Below are positions 54,450-63,055 of a DNA stretch of 64,000 nucleotides, in pieces. Below the pieces are notes generated by a model that was not told the origin of the DNA, made no database searches, and worked only from the letters and a program-made list of their open reading frames with translations. Each line of letters opens with the position of its first letter. Positions within the stretch are counted from its first letter, which is position 1. The DNA is from CAVSZB01 sp964420395 (GTDB taxonomy: Bacteria; Krumholzibacteriota; Krumholzibacteriia; LZORAL124-64-63): contig CAYQTJ010000002.1 of assembly GCA_964420395.1 (NCBI GenBank), positions 11,486 to 75,485 of the forward strand. Reading direction: 5' to 3'. The position numbers and the translations under genes are program-made.

Positions 54450-54950
54450 CTAGCCCTTGTTGTCGGCCCTTCCGCACTCCGGACCGTGGCGATGCCCGTT
54501 CTGGCCGTGGCCGCAGCCGTGCGGGCCGCCGTGTCCCTGTCCGGGGCCGTGCTGGTGGCCGTGTCCGTGACCCTGACCGTGGCCCTGACCCTGGCCGTGG
54601 TGGGCGCAGGCGCCGGCGGGGTCGGCGCGGCGGAGCGAGCCGTCGGCGAGGGCGGCGAGGGTCGCCTTCACGTCGGGGCGGTCGCTGATCCAGACCTCCA
54701 GGCCCGACTCGCGCAGGCGGGTGAGGGCGCCCAGGCCGATGCCGCCGACCACGAGGGCGTCGAGCGGCTCGCCGCGCAGGGCGTCGAGCGGGCGGCACAT
54801 GCCGTGGGCGTGGTGCTGGTTGCCGTTGGGGAGGGCGCGGCTGGCGCTCGTCTCCGTGTCGACGACCAGGAACAGCGGGGCCGAGCCGAAGTGGCCGCAG
54901 ACCGGACTGTCCAGGCCGCGGTCCTCGTTCACCGGGATGCAGACTTTCAT
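54450..54950 (-). CDS. NifX/NifB-type cofactor-binding protein with His-rich tail
   Basis: 166 residues with an AGAGGA site. Residues 1-~105 are the dinitrogenase iron-molybdenum cofactor-binding fold (K-V-C-I-P-V-N-E-D-R-G-L-D-S-P-V-C-G-H-F-G, then V-V-G-G-I-G-L-G-A-L). The last ~55 residues are Gly/His/Gln repeats (H-G-Q-G-Q-G-H-G-type) with about 15 histidines and a C-terminal cysteine, a likely metal-binding tail. No nitrogenase genes are nearby. The gene is translationally coupled to the DUF134 regulator, a pairing common in anaerobes. Confidence 0.85.
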   Translation of the reverse strand: MKVCIPVNEDRGLDSPVCGHFGSAPLFLVVDTETSASRALPNGNQHHAHGMCRPLDALRGEPLDALVVGGIGLGALTRLRESGLEVWISDRPDVKATLAALADGSLRRADPAGACAHHGQGQGHGQGHGHGHQHGPGQGHGGPHGCGHGQNGHRHGPECGRADNKG

Positions 54951-55303
54951 TCCTCTTTCCCTTCTCCGTTTCGCCAGCGGCACCGGCCGTGGCCGCAGCC
55001 TGCGCCGCGGGTGTCGGGCCGGACCGGGCCACCTTCGATCCTCAGCGCCATGCCGTCGAGGAGGGCGCCGGCCACCTTGCGCCGCGCCGACTCCACGATC
55101 CGTCCGAACGTGGCGCGCGAGACCCCCATGCGGGCGGCCGCCTCCTCGTGATAGAGCCCCTCGCGGTCGGCGAGGCGGAGCGCCTCGAACTCGTCCAGCG
55201 AGACGACGACCTCGGCCAGTTCGTGCGTCGGGACGCCGGCCGGCTTGAACAGGCTCACGGCGGGGCGGGCGGCGACGCGACGGCAGCAGGGGGGCCTGGG
55301 CAT
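54947..55303 (-). CDS. DUF134-family helix-turn-helix regulator
   Basis: 118 residues. It is a sigma-factor-region-4-like helix-turn-helix protein: F-E-A-L-R-L-A-D-R-E-G-L-Y-H-E-E-A-A-A-R and M-G-V-S-R-A-T-F-G-R. The N-terminal Cys pair (P-P-C-C-R-R) and the C-terminal C-G-H-G-R-C are typical of DUF134. It overlaps the NifX-like gene (ATGA). The two may form a metal- or redox-responsive unit; the AGCATATGCT palindrome 26 bp upstream of its start is a good autoregulation candidate. Confidence 0.88.
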   Translation of the reverse strand: MPRPPCCRRVAARPAVSLFKPAGVPTHELAEVVVSLDEFEALRLADREGLYHEEAAARMGVSRATFGRIVESARRKVAGALLDGMALRIEGGPVRPDTRGAGCGHGRCRWRNGEGKEE

Positions 55304-55328
55304 GGGGCGACCTCCGTCCGGAATAATA

Positions 55329-55338
55329 AGCATATGCT
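55329..55338. promoter_or_regulatory. AGCATATGCT palindrome upstream of the DUF134 gene
   Basis: A perfect 10-bp palindrome in a short AT-rich island between the divergent DUF134 and pepF genes. On the minus strand TATTAT follows it, which fits a -10 hexamer. It may be an operator for the DUF134 protein. Confidence 0.4.
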
Positions 55339-55619
55339 CAGAAGTCGGCAAGCGGAATCGGGCGCGGAGGCCGGCAAAGCGGCGGCGCCGGCCGGCCGGC
55401 GGGGCCGCGGCCGCTTTCCGGTCAAGTGCGGCCTCCGGCAGGCCGATCCCCCTCTGGACGTTGCGGGACATGGAGTTCTGCGGCGGGGGGAGGGGCGCCG
55501 GCCGGCCCGCGCGGCGGCGCGCGGCCACGGAATTGCCGTTGCCGGTCGAGGGCGTTTGCTCGACACTGTGTGCGGCCACGCCTCGCCGGGTGCCCGAAAC
55601 GTGAAAGGCTTGCGCAGTA

Positions 55620-57515
55620 ATGAGTTGGGCGAATCGTATCTCGGACGTGACGGGCGCGGCGCCGGCCGGCCCGCGCCGGGCCGGCGAAACGGCGGTCGAG
55701 ACCGGGGGGGGCGCGGTGCCCCGGGAGGCGATCCAGGAGCAGTACACTTGGGATCTCGCGCCGGTCTTCGACGGCTGGGAGGCCTGGGAGACGGAGTTCG
55801 CGGCGATCGAAGCCGCCCTGCCCGGTCTCGAGGCGCATCGCGGCACGCTGGGGCGCTCGGCCGGGGACCTGCTGGCCGCGCTCGAGGAGATCATGGCGTG
55901 GCGGCGGCGGCTCGGCGTGCTGAACGTCTACGCCTCGATGCGCAGCGACGAGGACACGCGCGTCGGCGAGCACACCGCGCGCGACGGGCGCTCCGACACG
56001 CTGGCGGTCCGCTTCGGCGAAGCGGTGGCCTGGTTCGAGCCCGAACTGCTGGCCGTCCCGCCGGCGACCATCGCCGCCTTCCTCGACCGCCTGCCGGAGC
56101 TGCGGCTGTACGCCCACTTCATCGACGACATCCAGCGCCTGCAGGAGCACACGCTCGACGCGGCGCGCGAGGAGCTGCTCGCGGGGGCGGCGAACCTGGC
56201 GCGGGGCGCCGGCCAGGTGTTCAACGCGCTCAACAACGCCGACCTCGTGTTCGGCGCGGTGCGCGACGAGCGGGGGCGCGAGGTCGAGCTGACCAAGGCG
56301 CGCTACGCGCGGTTCCTCCGCAGCCCCGACCGGCGGGTGCGGCGCGAGGCGTACGAGCGGTTCCACGACGCCTACGGGGCGGTGATCAACACCCTGGCGG
56401 CCAATCTGGACGCGAACGTGCGCAACCACGTGTTCTTCGCGCGGGCGCGGAAGTTCCCGGGGGCGCTCGAGGCGTCGCTGGGGCGCAACGCCATCCCGAC
56501 CGAGGTGTTCCACGCGCTGGCGCGCACGGTGAACGGCCACGTCGACGTGGTCCACCGCTGGGCGGCGCTCAAGCGGCGGGTGCTCGGCGTCGACCGCCTG
56601 CACGACTACGACCTGTACGTGCCGCTCTTCCCCGAGGGGGAGTTCCGCTTCACGTACGACGAGGCGCAGGCGGTGCTGCTCGAGTCGCTGGCGCCGCTGG
56701 GGCCGGAGTACGTGGACATCGTGCGGCGCGGCTTCTCCGAGCGCTGGATCGACGTCCACGAGAACGCCGGCAAGCGGAGCGGGGCCTACTCGAGCGGCGC
56801 GTACGGCACGCCGCCCTACATCCTGCTCAACTGGTCCGACACCCCGCGCGACGTCTTCACGCTCGCCCACGAGATGGGCCACTCGCTGCACACCTGGCTC
56901 GCGACGCGGAACCAGCCGTACGTCTACGGGGACTACCCCATCTTCACGGCCGAGGTGGCCTCGACGCTCAACGAGGCGCTGCTGCTCGACCACCTGCTGC
57001 GCGGCACGACCGACCGCGCCCGGCGGCTGTTCCTGCTCGACCACTACATCTCGCAGATCAACGACACCGTGTTCCGGCAGACGATGTTCGCGGAGTTCGA
57101 GTACCGCATCCACCGTCTGGGCGAGGAGGGCGAGACGCTGACGGCGGAGTCGCTCGACGGGCTGTACCTCGAGACGGTGGGGCGCTACTGGGGCCCGGAC
57201 GTGGCGCTCGACCCGGTGCGCAGCGGACGGACCTGGTGCCGCATCCCGCACTTCTATTACAATTTCTACGTCTACCAGTACGCCACCGCCTGCGCCGCCG
57301 CGACGACGCTCGCGCGCGGCATCCTGGCGGGCGAGCCGGGCGCGCGGGACCGGTACCTCGGCTTCCTGCGCTCGGGCAGCAGCCGCTATCCGGTGGACAC
57401 CCTCCGGCTGGCGGGGGTCGACGTGACCACGCCCGCGCCGGTGGAGGGTGTGATCGCGCTGTTCGGCGAGCTGCTGACGGAGATGGAGCGGCTGCTGGAA
57501 GGGGAAAAAGGGTGA
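55620..57515 (+). CDS. pepF: M3-family oligoendopeptidase F
   Basis: 631 residues from the ATG at 55620. A GTG at 55716, behind GGGGGGG, would give 599 residues, closer to family size. The zinc site H-E-M-G-H-S-L-H lies near residues 416-423, with the downstream E-V-A-S-T-L-N-E-A-L-L glutamate ligand. The N-terminal helical domain starts Y-T-W-D-L-A-P-V-F, typical of PepF. It cuts short peptides in the cytoplasm. Its end overlaps the next lipoprotein gene by four bases. Confidence 0.93.
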   Translation: MSWANRISDVTGAAPAGPRRAGETAVETGGGAVPREAIQEQYTWDLAPVFDGWEAWETEFAAIEAALPGLEAHRGTLGRSAGDLLAALEEIMAWRRRLGVLNVYASMRSDEDTRVGEHTARDGRSDTLAVRFGEAVAWFEPELLAVPPATIAAFLDRLPELRLYAHFIDDIQRLQEHTLDAAREELLAGAANLARGAGQVFNALNNADLVFGAVRDERGREVELTKARYARFLRSPDRRVRREAYERFHDAYGAVINTLAANLDANVRNHVFFARARKFPGALEASLGRNAIPTEVFHALARTVNGHVDVVHRWAALKRRVLGVDRLHDYDLYVPLFPEGEFRFTYDEAQAVLLESLAPLGPEYVDIVRRGFSERWIDVHENAGKRSGAYSSGAYGTPPYILLNWSDTPRDVFTLAHEMGHSLHTWLATRNQPYVYGDYPIFTAEVASTLNEALLLDHLLRGTTDRARRLFLLDHYISQINDTVFRQTMFAEFEYRIHRLGEEGETLTAESLDGLYLETVGRYWGPDVALDPVRSGRTWCRIPHFYYNFYVYQYATACAAATTLARGILAGEPGARDRYLGFLRSGSSRYPVDTLRLAGVDVTTPAPVEGVIALFGELLTEMERLLEGEKG

Positions 57516-58252
57516 CGACTTCCACGCTGACGGAACGCGGAGCCGGGCCGGTCCGCGCGGGACGGGCCGTGGCGCTGATCCTGGTGGTCCTGGTGGCGGT
57601 TGCCGGCTGCGGCCGCGAGCGGGCCGCCCCGTCGCCGGCCGCGAAGGCCCCGGCGCCCGGGACCGCGGCGCCCGAGGCCGCGGCGACGACGCCGGCCGCG
57701 GGGACGGCCCCGGAGCGGAGCGCGCCGGCCGCCGGCGGCGAGATCGCCGTGGCGGACAACAACCTCGCGCCGTCCGCCGGGGAGATCCCCTTCGCCTCGC
57801 GCGAGGCCGGATTCGCGGCCGTGTTCCCGGCCGGCTGCCCCACGATCCGGACGCGCGTCATTCCGGCCGGCCGGCGGACCGGGCCGCCGGACATCGTCCA
57901 GTGCTTCTGCGACCTGTCCGGCCGCAAGAACGAAGGGGTGATGGTGGCGACCTACCTGGCCCTGCGCGACGAGCGGGGCGGGCCGCCGAACCCCCGCAAC
58001 GTGACGGCCCTCATCGGGGAGCTGACGAACCAGTACCAGCTGATGGTCGTGCGCCAGGTGACGGTGATCCACCCCGACTACGAGGGGGTGCGCGCCTTCT
58101 GCCGGGACGCCAGCGGCCAGGGCGAGATGTGGGTGCAGGGGATGCTGGCCGGCGACCGCGTCTTTATCATGACGGCGTGGCGCCTCGCCGCCGGGGGACT
58201 GACCGACGAACAGGCCATCCGCTTCTTCGACAGCTTCCGACTCCAGTCATGA
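57512..58252 (+). CDS. Lipoprotein of unknown function
   Basis: 246 residues from a GTG overlapping the pepF stop (GTGA). The lipobox V-A-G-C is at about residue 36. A low-complexity Ala/Pro/Thr linker (~40-90) leads to a compact domain of ~145 residues with F-A-S-R-E-A-G-F-A-A-V-F-P and a late R-F-F-D-S-F-R-L. It resembles small periplasmic domains found in predicted lipoproteins, but I do not recognise a named family. Three cysteines in the domain (C-P-T, C-F-C) could form a disulfide. Confidence 0.72.
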   Translation: MTTSTLTERGAGPVRAGRAVALILVVLVAVAGCGRERAAPSPAAKAPAPGTAAPEAAATTPAAGTAPERSAPAAGGEIAVADNNLAPSAGEIPFASREAGFAAVFPAGCPTIRTRVIPAGRRTGPPDIVQCFCDLSGRKNEGVMVATYLALRDERGGPPNPRNVTALIGELTNQYQLMVVRQVTVIHPDYEGVRAFCRDASGQGEMWVQGMLAGDRVFIMTAWRLAAGGLTDEQAIRFFDSFRLQS

Positions 58253-58259
58253 GGTGGCC

Positions 58260-61200
58260 GTGAACGGCGATCGTACCGTCCTGCTCCGCTCCCAGCTGGC
58301 GGAGCGGATCCTGGTCCTCGACGGCGCCATGGGGACCGCCCTGCAGGCCGCCGGCCTCGGGCCGGACGACTTCGGCGGGCCCGATCTCGAGGGGTGCAAC
58401 GAGATCCTGGTCGCCTCGCGCCCCGACGTCGTGCGGGGCGTGCACGCCGCCTACCTCGAGGCCGGCGCCGACATCCTCGAAACCGACACCTTCGGCGGCA
58501 CGCCGCTCGTGCTGGCCGAGTACGGCCAGCAGGCGCGCGCGCGGGAGCTGAACCGCCTCGCGGCGCGGCTGGCACGGGAGGTCGCGGCCGGCTTCGACTC
58601 GCCCGGCCGGACCCGTTTCGTGGCCGGCTCGATGGGGCCGACCACGAAGGCGATCTCGGTCACCGGCGGCGTGACCTTCGCCGACCTGCTGGCGAACTAC
58701 CGCGAGCAGGCCCTCGGCCTGGTCGAGGGGGGGTGCGACTTCCTGCTCGTGGAGACCGCGCAGGACGCGCGCAACGTCAAGGCGGCGCTGCTGGGGATCG
58801 GCGAGGCGCTGCGGCAGCTCGGCACCGAGCTGCCGGTGGCGATCTCCGGCACGATCGAGACGATGGGCACGACCCTCGCGGGGCAGACCGTGGAGGCGTT
58901 CACCGCCTCCTTCCGCCACCTCGACCTGCTCTACCTCGGCCTGAACTGCGCCACCGGACCCGCCTTCATGACCGACCACCTGCGGGCGATGTCCGCGCTC
59001 GCTCCCTGCCCGGTGGCCTGCGTGCCGAACGCCGGGCTGCCGGACGAGGACGGGCGCTACGGCGAGACGCCGGCGATGCTGGCCGCCGCGCTGCGCCGGT
59101 TCGTGGACGCCGGCTGGGTGAACCTCGTGGGGGGCTGCTGCGGCACGACGGCGCCGCACATCCGCGCGCTGGCCGACATGGTCGCCGCGGCCGTGGCCGC
59201 CGGCGTCCGCCCCCGCGTGCCGCCGCACCAGACCGGCCGCACGATCGTTTCGGGCCTCGAGAGCCTCGAGCTGACGGACGAGAACCGTCCCGTGCTCGTC
59301 GGCGAGCGGACCAACCTGATCGGCAGCCGCATCTTCAAGCGGCTGGTGCAGGAGGGGCAGTTCGAGGAGGCGAGCGAGATCGCGCGGCGCCAGGTGCGGG
59401 GCGGCGCGCAGGTGATCGACGTCTGCCTGGCCGACCCCGACGGCGACGAGCCGTCCGCCATGGACGCGTTCCTCGACCGCGCCGTGCGCAAGGTGAAGGT
59501 CCCGTTCATGATCGACTCCACCTCGGCGGAGGTGTTCGAGCGGGCGCTGACCTGGATGCAGGGCAAGGCGATCCTCAACTCGGTCAACCTGGAGGACGGC
59601 GAGGAGCGGTTCGCGCGGGTGGTGCCGCTGGCGCGCGCCTACGGCGCGGCGCTGGTGGTCGGCTGCATCGACGAGGATCCCGCGCAGGGGATGGCCGTGA
59701 CGCGGGCGCGCAAGCTGGCGGTGGCGGAGCGCTCGTACGACCTGCTGGTGAACAAGTACGGCGTCGCGCCCGAGGACATCATCTTCGACCCGCTCGTCTT
59801 CCCGTGCGCCACGGGCGACGCGGCCTACCTCGGCTCGGCCGGCGAGACGGTGGAAGGGGTGCGCCTCATCAAGCAGGCGCTGCCGGACTGCCGGACCATC
59901 CTGGGCATCAGCAACGTCAGCTTCGGCCTGCCGCCGGCGGCGCGCGAGGTGGTCAACTCGGTCTTCCTCCACCACGCCACCCGGGCCGGCCTCGACCTCG
60001 CGATCGTCAACACGGAGAAGCTCGAGCGCTATGCCTCGCTGCCCGACGAGGAGCGGCGGCTGGCGCAGCGGGTCCTGTTCGAGACCGACGACGCGGCGGT
60101 GGCCGAGATCACCGAGTTCTACCGGGCCCGCGCGGCCGACGCGGCCGGCACGTCGCGCGCGGCGCGCGGCGGCGGGCTGCCGGCGAACGCGCCCGACGGC
60201 CGCCCGTACAGCCTCGACGAGCGCCTCGCGCGCTGCATCGTCGAGGGGACGCGCGAGGGGCTCGTGGCCGACCTCGAGCTGAAGCTGAAGGAGGCGCGGC
60301 CGCTCGACATCATCAACGGCCCGCTGATGGCCGGCATGGACGAGGTGGGGCGGCTGTTCAACGCCAACGAGCTGATCGTGGCGGAGGTGCTGCAGTCGGC
60401 CGAGGCAATGAAGGCGGCGGTGGACTGGCTGACGCCGTTCATGGAGAAGAGCGAGACCGCCGACAAGGGCACGGTCATCCTGGCCACCGTGAAGGGGGAC
60501 GTCCACGACATCGGCAAGAACCTCGTGGACATCATCCTCTCCAACAACGGCTACCGCGTGGTGAACCTCGGCATCAAGGTGCCGCCGGGCGACCTGATCC
60601 GCGCCATCGACGCGCACCGGCCCGACCTGATCGGGCTGTCGGGGCTGCTGGTGAAGTCGGCGGCCCAGATGGTGGTCACCGCCGAGGAGCTGACGCTGGC
60701 CGGGAAGACGCCGCCGCTGCTGGTCGGCGGGGCGGCGTTGACGAAGAGCTTCACGGCGCGGCGGATCGCGGCGGCCTACGGCGGCGTGGTGGCGTACGCC
60801 GGCGACGCCATGCACGGGCTCGACCTGGCGGGGCGGCTGCTCGATCCGGCCCGTCGCGAGGCGTACACGACCGAGTGGGCGGAGTACCGGCGCGGCTTGG
60901 CGGCGACGACGACGACGGCGGCCGCGGCGGCCGCGCCGGGCTGCGGGGCGGGGACGCCGGAGGGCGCCGCCGCCGGCGCCGCGGCCGCGGGCTTCCTGCC
61001 GCTGGAGGCCGTGCCGTCGCCCCGCGCGTGGGCGCGCCAGACGCTGGTCGGGCTGCCGCTCGACGAGGTCTGGGAGTTTCTCAATCCGGCCATGCTCTAC
61101 AACCGGCACCTCGGGCTGAAGGGGCGATTCGCGGACGCGGTGGCGCGGGGCGACGCGAAGGCGCTGGGGCTGCAGGCGGTCGTGGACGAACTGAAGGCGC

Positions 61201-61847
61201 TCGGGCGGGACGGGGCGCTGAGCGGGCGCGCGGTGTGGCGGGCGTTCGCCGCGGAGAGCGAAGGGGAGTCGCTGCGGCTGTACGCGGGCGACGCGGCGGG
61301 CGGCGGCGGCGAGCCGCTGGCCACGCTCACCTTCCCGCGCCAGCACGCCGGGCGGCGACTCTGCCTGGCGGACTTCGTGCGGCCGGCGGCCGTGGCGGCG
61401 CGCGCGGGGCGCGACAACGTCGTGCTGTTCGCGGTCTCGGCGGGGCCGGGGGTGCGCGAGCTGGCGGCCGGCTACAAGGCGCGCGGCGAGTACCTCCGGA
61501 GCCACGCGGTGCAGGCGCTGGCGCTCGAGACGGCCGAGGCGGCGGCCGAGTGGCTGCACGCGCGGCTGCGCGGCGACTGGGGCTTCCCCGACGACCCGGC
61601 GCTGACCATGATGGACCGCTTCCGCGCCAAGTACCGCGGCAAGCGCTACTCGTTCGGCTACCCGGCCTGCCCCGCGCTGGAGGACCAGCGGATCCTGTTC
61701 GACCTGCTCCGCCCCGAGGAGGTCGGCATCGCGCTGACCGACGGCTTCATGATGGATCCGGAGGCCTCGGTCTCGGCGATCGTCTTCCACCACCCCGACG
61801 CGGTCTATTTCTCGGTGGGGGCCCAGGAGGAGGGGGAGCCGGAGTAG
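58260..61847 (+). CDS. metH: Cobalamin-dependent methionine synthase
   Basis: 1195 residues from a GTG at 58260 with GAGG upstream. All four MetH modules are present. The homocysteine domain (~1-320) has zinc ligands in L-N-C-A-T-G (about C229) and G-G-C-C-G-T-T (about C293/C294). The methyltetrahydrofolate domain spans ~335-610. The cobalamin domain (~640-860) has D-V-H-D-I-G near 747-752, which carries the histidine that coordinates cobalt. An Ala/Thr/Gly-rich linker leads to the activation domain (~920-1195) that binds SAM. It makes methionine from homocysteine. No cobalamin riboswitch is seen upstream; the gene follows the lipoprotein closely. Confidence 0.97.
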   Translation: MNGDRTVLLRSQLAERILVLDGAMGTALQAAGLGPDDFGGPDLEGCNEILVASRPDVVRGVHAAYLEAGADILETDTFGGTPLVLAEYGQQARARELNRLAARLAREVAAGFDSPGRTRFVAGSMGPTTKAISVTGGVTFADLLANYREQALGLVEGGCDFLLVETAQDARNVKAALLGIGEALRQLGTELPVAISGTIETMGTTLAGQTVEAFTASFRHLDLLYLGLNCATGPAFMTDHLRAMSALAPCPVACVPNAGLPDEDGRYGETPAMLAAALRRFVDAGWVNLVGGCCGTTAPHIRALADMVAAAVAAGVRPRVPPHQTGRTIVSGLESLELTDENRPVLVGERTNLIGSRIFKRLVQEGQFEEASEIARRQVRGGAQVIDVCLADPDGDEPSAMDAFLDRAVRKVKVPFMIDSTSAEVFERALTWMQGKAILNSVNLEDGEERFARVVPLARAYGAALVVGCIDEDPAQGMAVTRARKLAVAERSYDLLVNKYGVAPEDIIFDPLVFPCATGDAAYLGSAGETVEGVRLIKQALPDCRTILGISNVSFGLPPAAREVVNSVFLHHATRAGLDLAIVNTEKLERYASLPDEERRLAQRVLFETDDAAVAEITEFYRARAADAAGTSRAARGGGLPANAPDGRPYSLDERLARCIVEGTREGLVADLELKLKEARPLDIINGPLMAGMDEVGRLFNANELIVAEVLQSAEAMKAAVDWLTPFMEKSETADKGTVILATVKGDVHDIGKNLVDIILSNNGYRVVNLGIKVPPGDLIRAIDAHRPDLIGLSGLLVKSAAQMVVTAEELTLAGKTPPLLVGGAALTKSFTARRIAAAYGGVVAYAGDAMHGLDLAGRLLDPARREAYTTEWAEYRRGLAATTTTAAAAAAPGCGAGTPEGAAAGAAAAGFLPLEAVPSPRAWARQTLVGLPLDEVWEFLNPAMLYNRHLGLKGRFADAVARGDAKALGLQAVVDELKALGRDGALSGRAVWRAFAAESEGESLRLYAGDAAGGGGEPLATLTFPRQHAGRRLCLADFVRPAAVAARAGRDNVVLFAVSAGPGVRELAAGYKARGEYLRSHAVQALALETAEAAAEWLHARLRGDWGFPDDPALTMMDRFRAKYRGKRYSFGYPACPALEDQRILFDLLRPEEVGIALTDGFMMDPEASVSAIVFHHPDAVYFSVGAQEEGEPE

Positions 61848-61873
61848 GGGGCGAGGGGGGGGGTGGCCGCGGC

Positions 61874-61984
61874 CTTCCGGACAGAGACTGCTACGGTAGC
61901 AATGAGTGCGCGGGGAGCGGAAGTCGATCGGGGGGCTCGCGCGCGCATCCGGACAGAGACTGCTACGGCAGCAATGAGTGCGCG
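61874..61984. repeat. Two direct ACAGAGACTGCTACG repeats
   Basis: Two plus-oriented copies (61874-61912 and 61948-61984) start 26 bp after the metH stop. Each runs TCCGGACAGAGACTGCTACG and ends in GCAATGAGTGCGCG. No inverted partner is present, unlike the other two clusters. Confidence 0.85.
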
Positions 61985-62384
61985 AGGCGTTGGGCGTCAC
62001 CGGAAGTTCGTGTGACGGTGGCGCAGGGTGGTTGAGGGATTGCGGGGTGTTGCTCGGCGGACCACGGTGATCCGGCGCGTCAGCTTGTCGACTCCCGCCC
62101 GCAGCCGTGCCCAGCAGGTGCCACACGCGGCGTCCGCGCGCGTCGCACAGGTCCACGTCGACGATCGGCGCCGTTCACCCGTGGGCAAGCGCCACCTCCC
62201 TGACTTCAATAACACAAATACAATTTTCATGACCATAAATGAAAATTTTGTGCTTTCAAGACGCCTGTATCCCTTTCTCTTGCAGTTGGTTATGGCGCGG
62301 TCGCTCAGGCGGCCATCCCGAATAATGAAAACGCCTTGACAGCGGCCGGGCAGAAACCAAATTTGCGCCGTGCATCACGTCACA
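61985..62384. other. Intergenic region with possible gene remnant and AT-rich inverted repeat
   Basis: On the minus strand around 62110-62165 a short frame reads V-D-V-D-L-C-D-A-R-G-R-R-V-W-H-L-L, which resembles the middle of a FlgD-type C-terminal domain; it may be a remnant of a lost secreted-protein gene. At 62190-62330 the DNA is AT-rich and holds AATTTTCAT (62221-62229) and ATGAAAATT (62238-62246), perfectly complementary arms. TTGACA at 62336-62341 could be a -35 element for nuoE. Confidence 0.4.
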
Positions 62385-62402
62385 GTGTGAAATAGTTCAC
62401 AA
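62385..62402. promoter_or_regulatory. Rex-type operator upstream of nuoE
   Basis: GTGTGAA-ATAG-TTCACAA matches the Rex consensus TTGTGAA-N4-TTCACAA at 13 of 14 fixed positions; only the first T is changed. It ends 99 bp before the nuoE start. Rex is an NADH-sensing repressor of genes for NADH and fermentation enzymes in many bacteria. A rex gene is not in the window. Confidence 0.65.
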
Positions 62403-62501
62403 GAAATCTCGGCAGGTGCCGATATACAGGGTGGAGAGGTCGAACGGGCGGGTCTCTTTCCACAGGCGTTGGCGAGCCTGGCGCAGAGGGGAGTCGGGAG
62501 C

Positions 62502-62996
62502 ATGAGCAGTCAGGTTGAAGCGGTCCTGGCGCGTCACCCCGGGGCGGGGCGGGACAAGCTGATCCCGATCCTGCAGGAGGTGCAGGAGGCCGAGGGCTAC
62601 CTGTCGGAGCCGGCGATCGTGGCGATCGGGCGGCACCTGAAGCTGCCGGCCAGCAAGATCTACGGGGTCGCCACCTTCTACAACCAGTTCCGCTTCGCGC
62701 CCAAGGGGCGCTTCCACGTCATGATCTGCCGCGGCACCGCCTGTCACGTGAAGGGATCGGCCAAGGTGCTCGACACGGTGAGCCGGTCGCTGCGCCTCGA
62801 GCCCGGACAGACCTCCCGCGACGGACTGTTCAGCCTCGAGGTGGTGGCGTGCATGGGCGCCTGCGCCCTGTCGCCCGCGATCTCCATCAACGGCGAATTC
62901 TTCGCGAAGATGTCGCCCACGAAGATCGTCAAGCTGCTGGACAGGTGCCGGCAGGAAGCGGCCGCATCGACCCCGGAAGCGGTGACCAACGCGTGA
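62502..62996 (+). CDS. nuoE: NuoE-type [2Fe-2S] subunit (HndA-like)
   Basis: 164 residues from the ATG at 62502. The thioredoxin-like ferredoxin carries four cysteines spaced as in NuoE/HndA: C76 and C81 (C-R-G-T-A-C) with C117 and C121 (C-M-G-A-C). The N-terminal helical part and G-V-A-T-F-Y-N-Q-F are standard. Such proteins serve complex I, NAD-dependent hydrogenases or formate dehydrogenases. nuoF follows after 59 bp, and the Rex-like operator lies upstream. It cannot be decided from the window which enzyme they belong to. Confidence 0.93.
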   Translation: MSSQVEAVLARHPGAGRDKLIPILQEVQEAEGYLSEPAIVAIGRHLKLPASKIYGVATFYNQFRFAPKGRFHVMICRGTACHVKGSAKVLDTVSRSLRLEPGQTSRDGLFSLEVVACMGACALSPAISINGEFFAKMSPTKIVKLLDRCRQEAAASTPEAVTNA

Positions 62997-63055
62997 CGAA
63001 GTAACCCCCCGCGCCGGCGGCCGGGCCGCGGCGGCGGGGCCGAGGAGAGTACGTC

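Noticed and set aside
58167..62156. Minus-strand open frame of 1329 codons over metH
   Set aside because: It lies opposite an unmistakable methionine synthase and is rich in Arg, His and Gln with no motif. Shadow frame.
61997..62236. Minus-strand 79-codon gene
   Set aside because: The frame lacks a ribosome site and its product has no fold-like pattern. A different frame in the same DNA gives the FlgD-like fragment, so at most it is a gene remnant.
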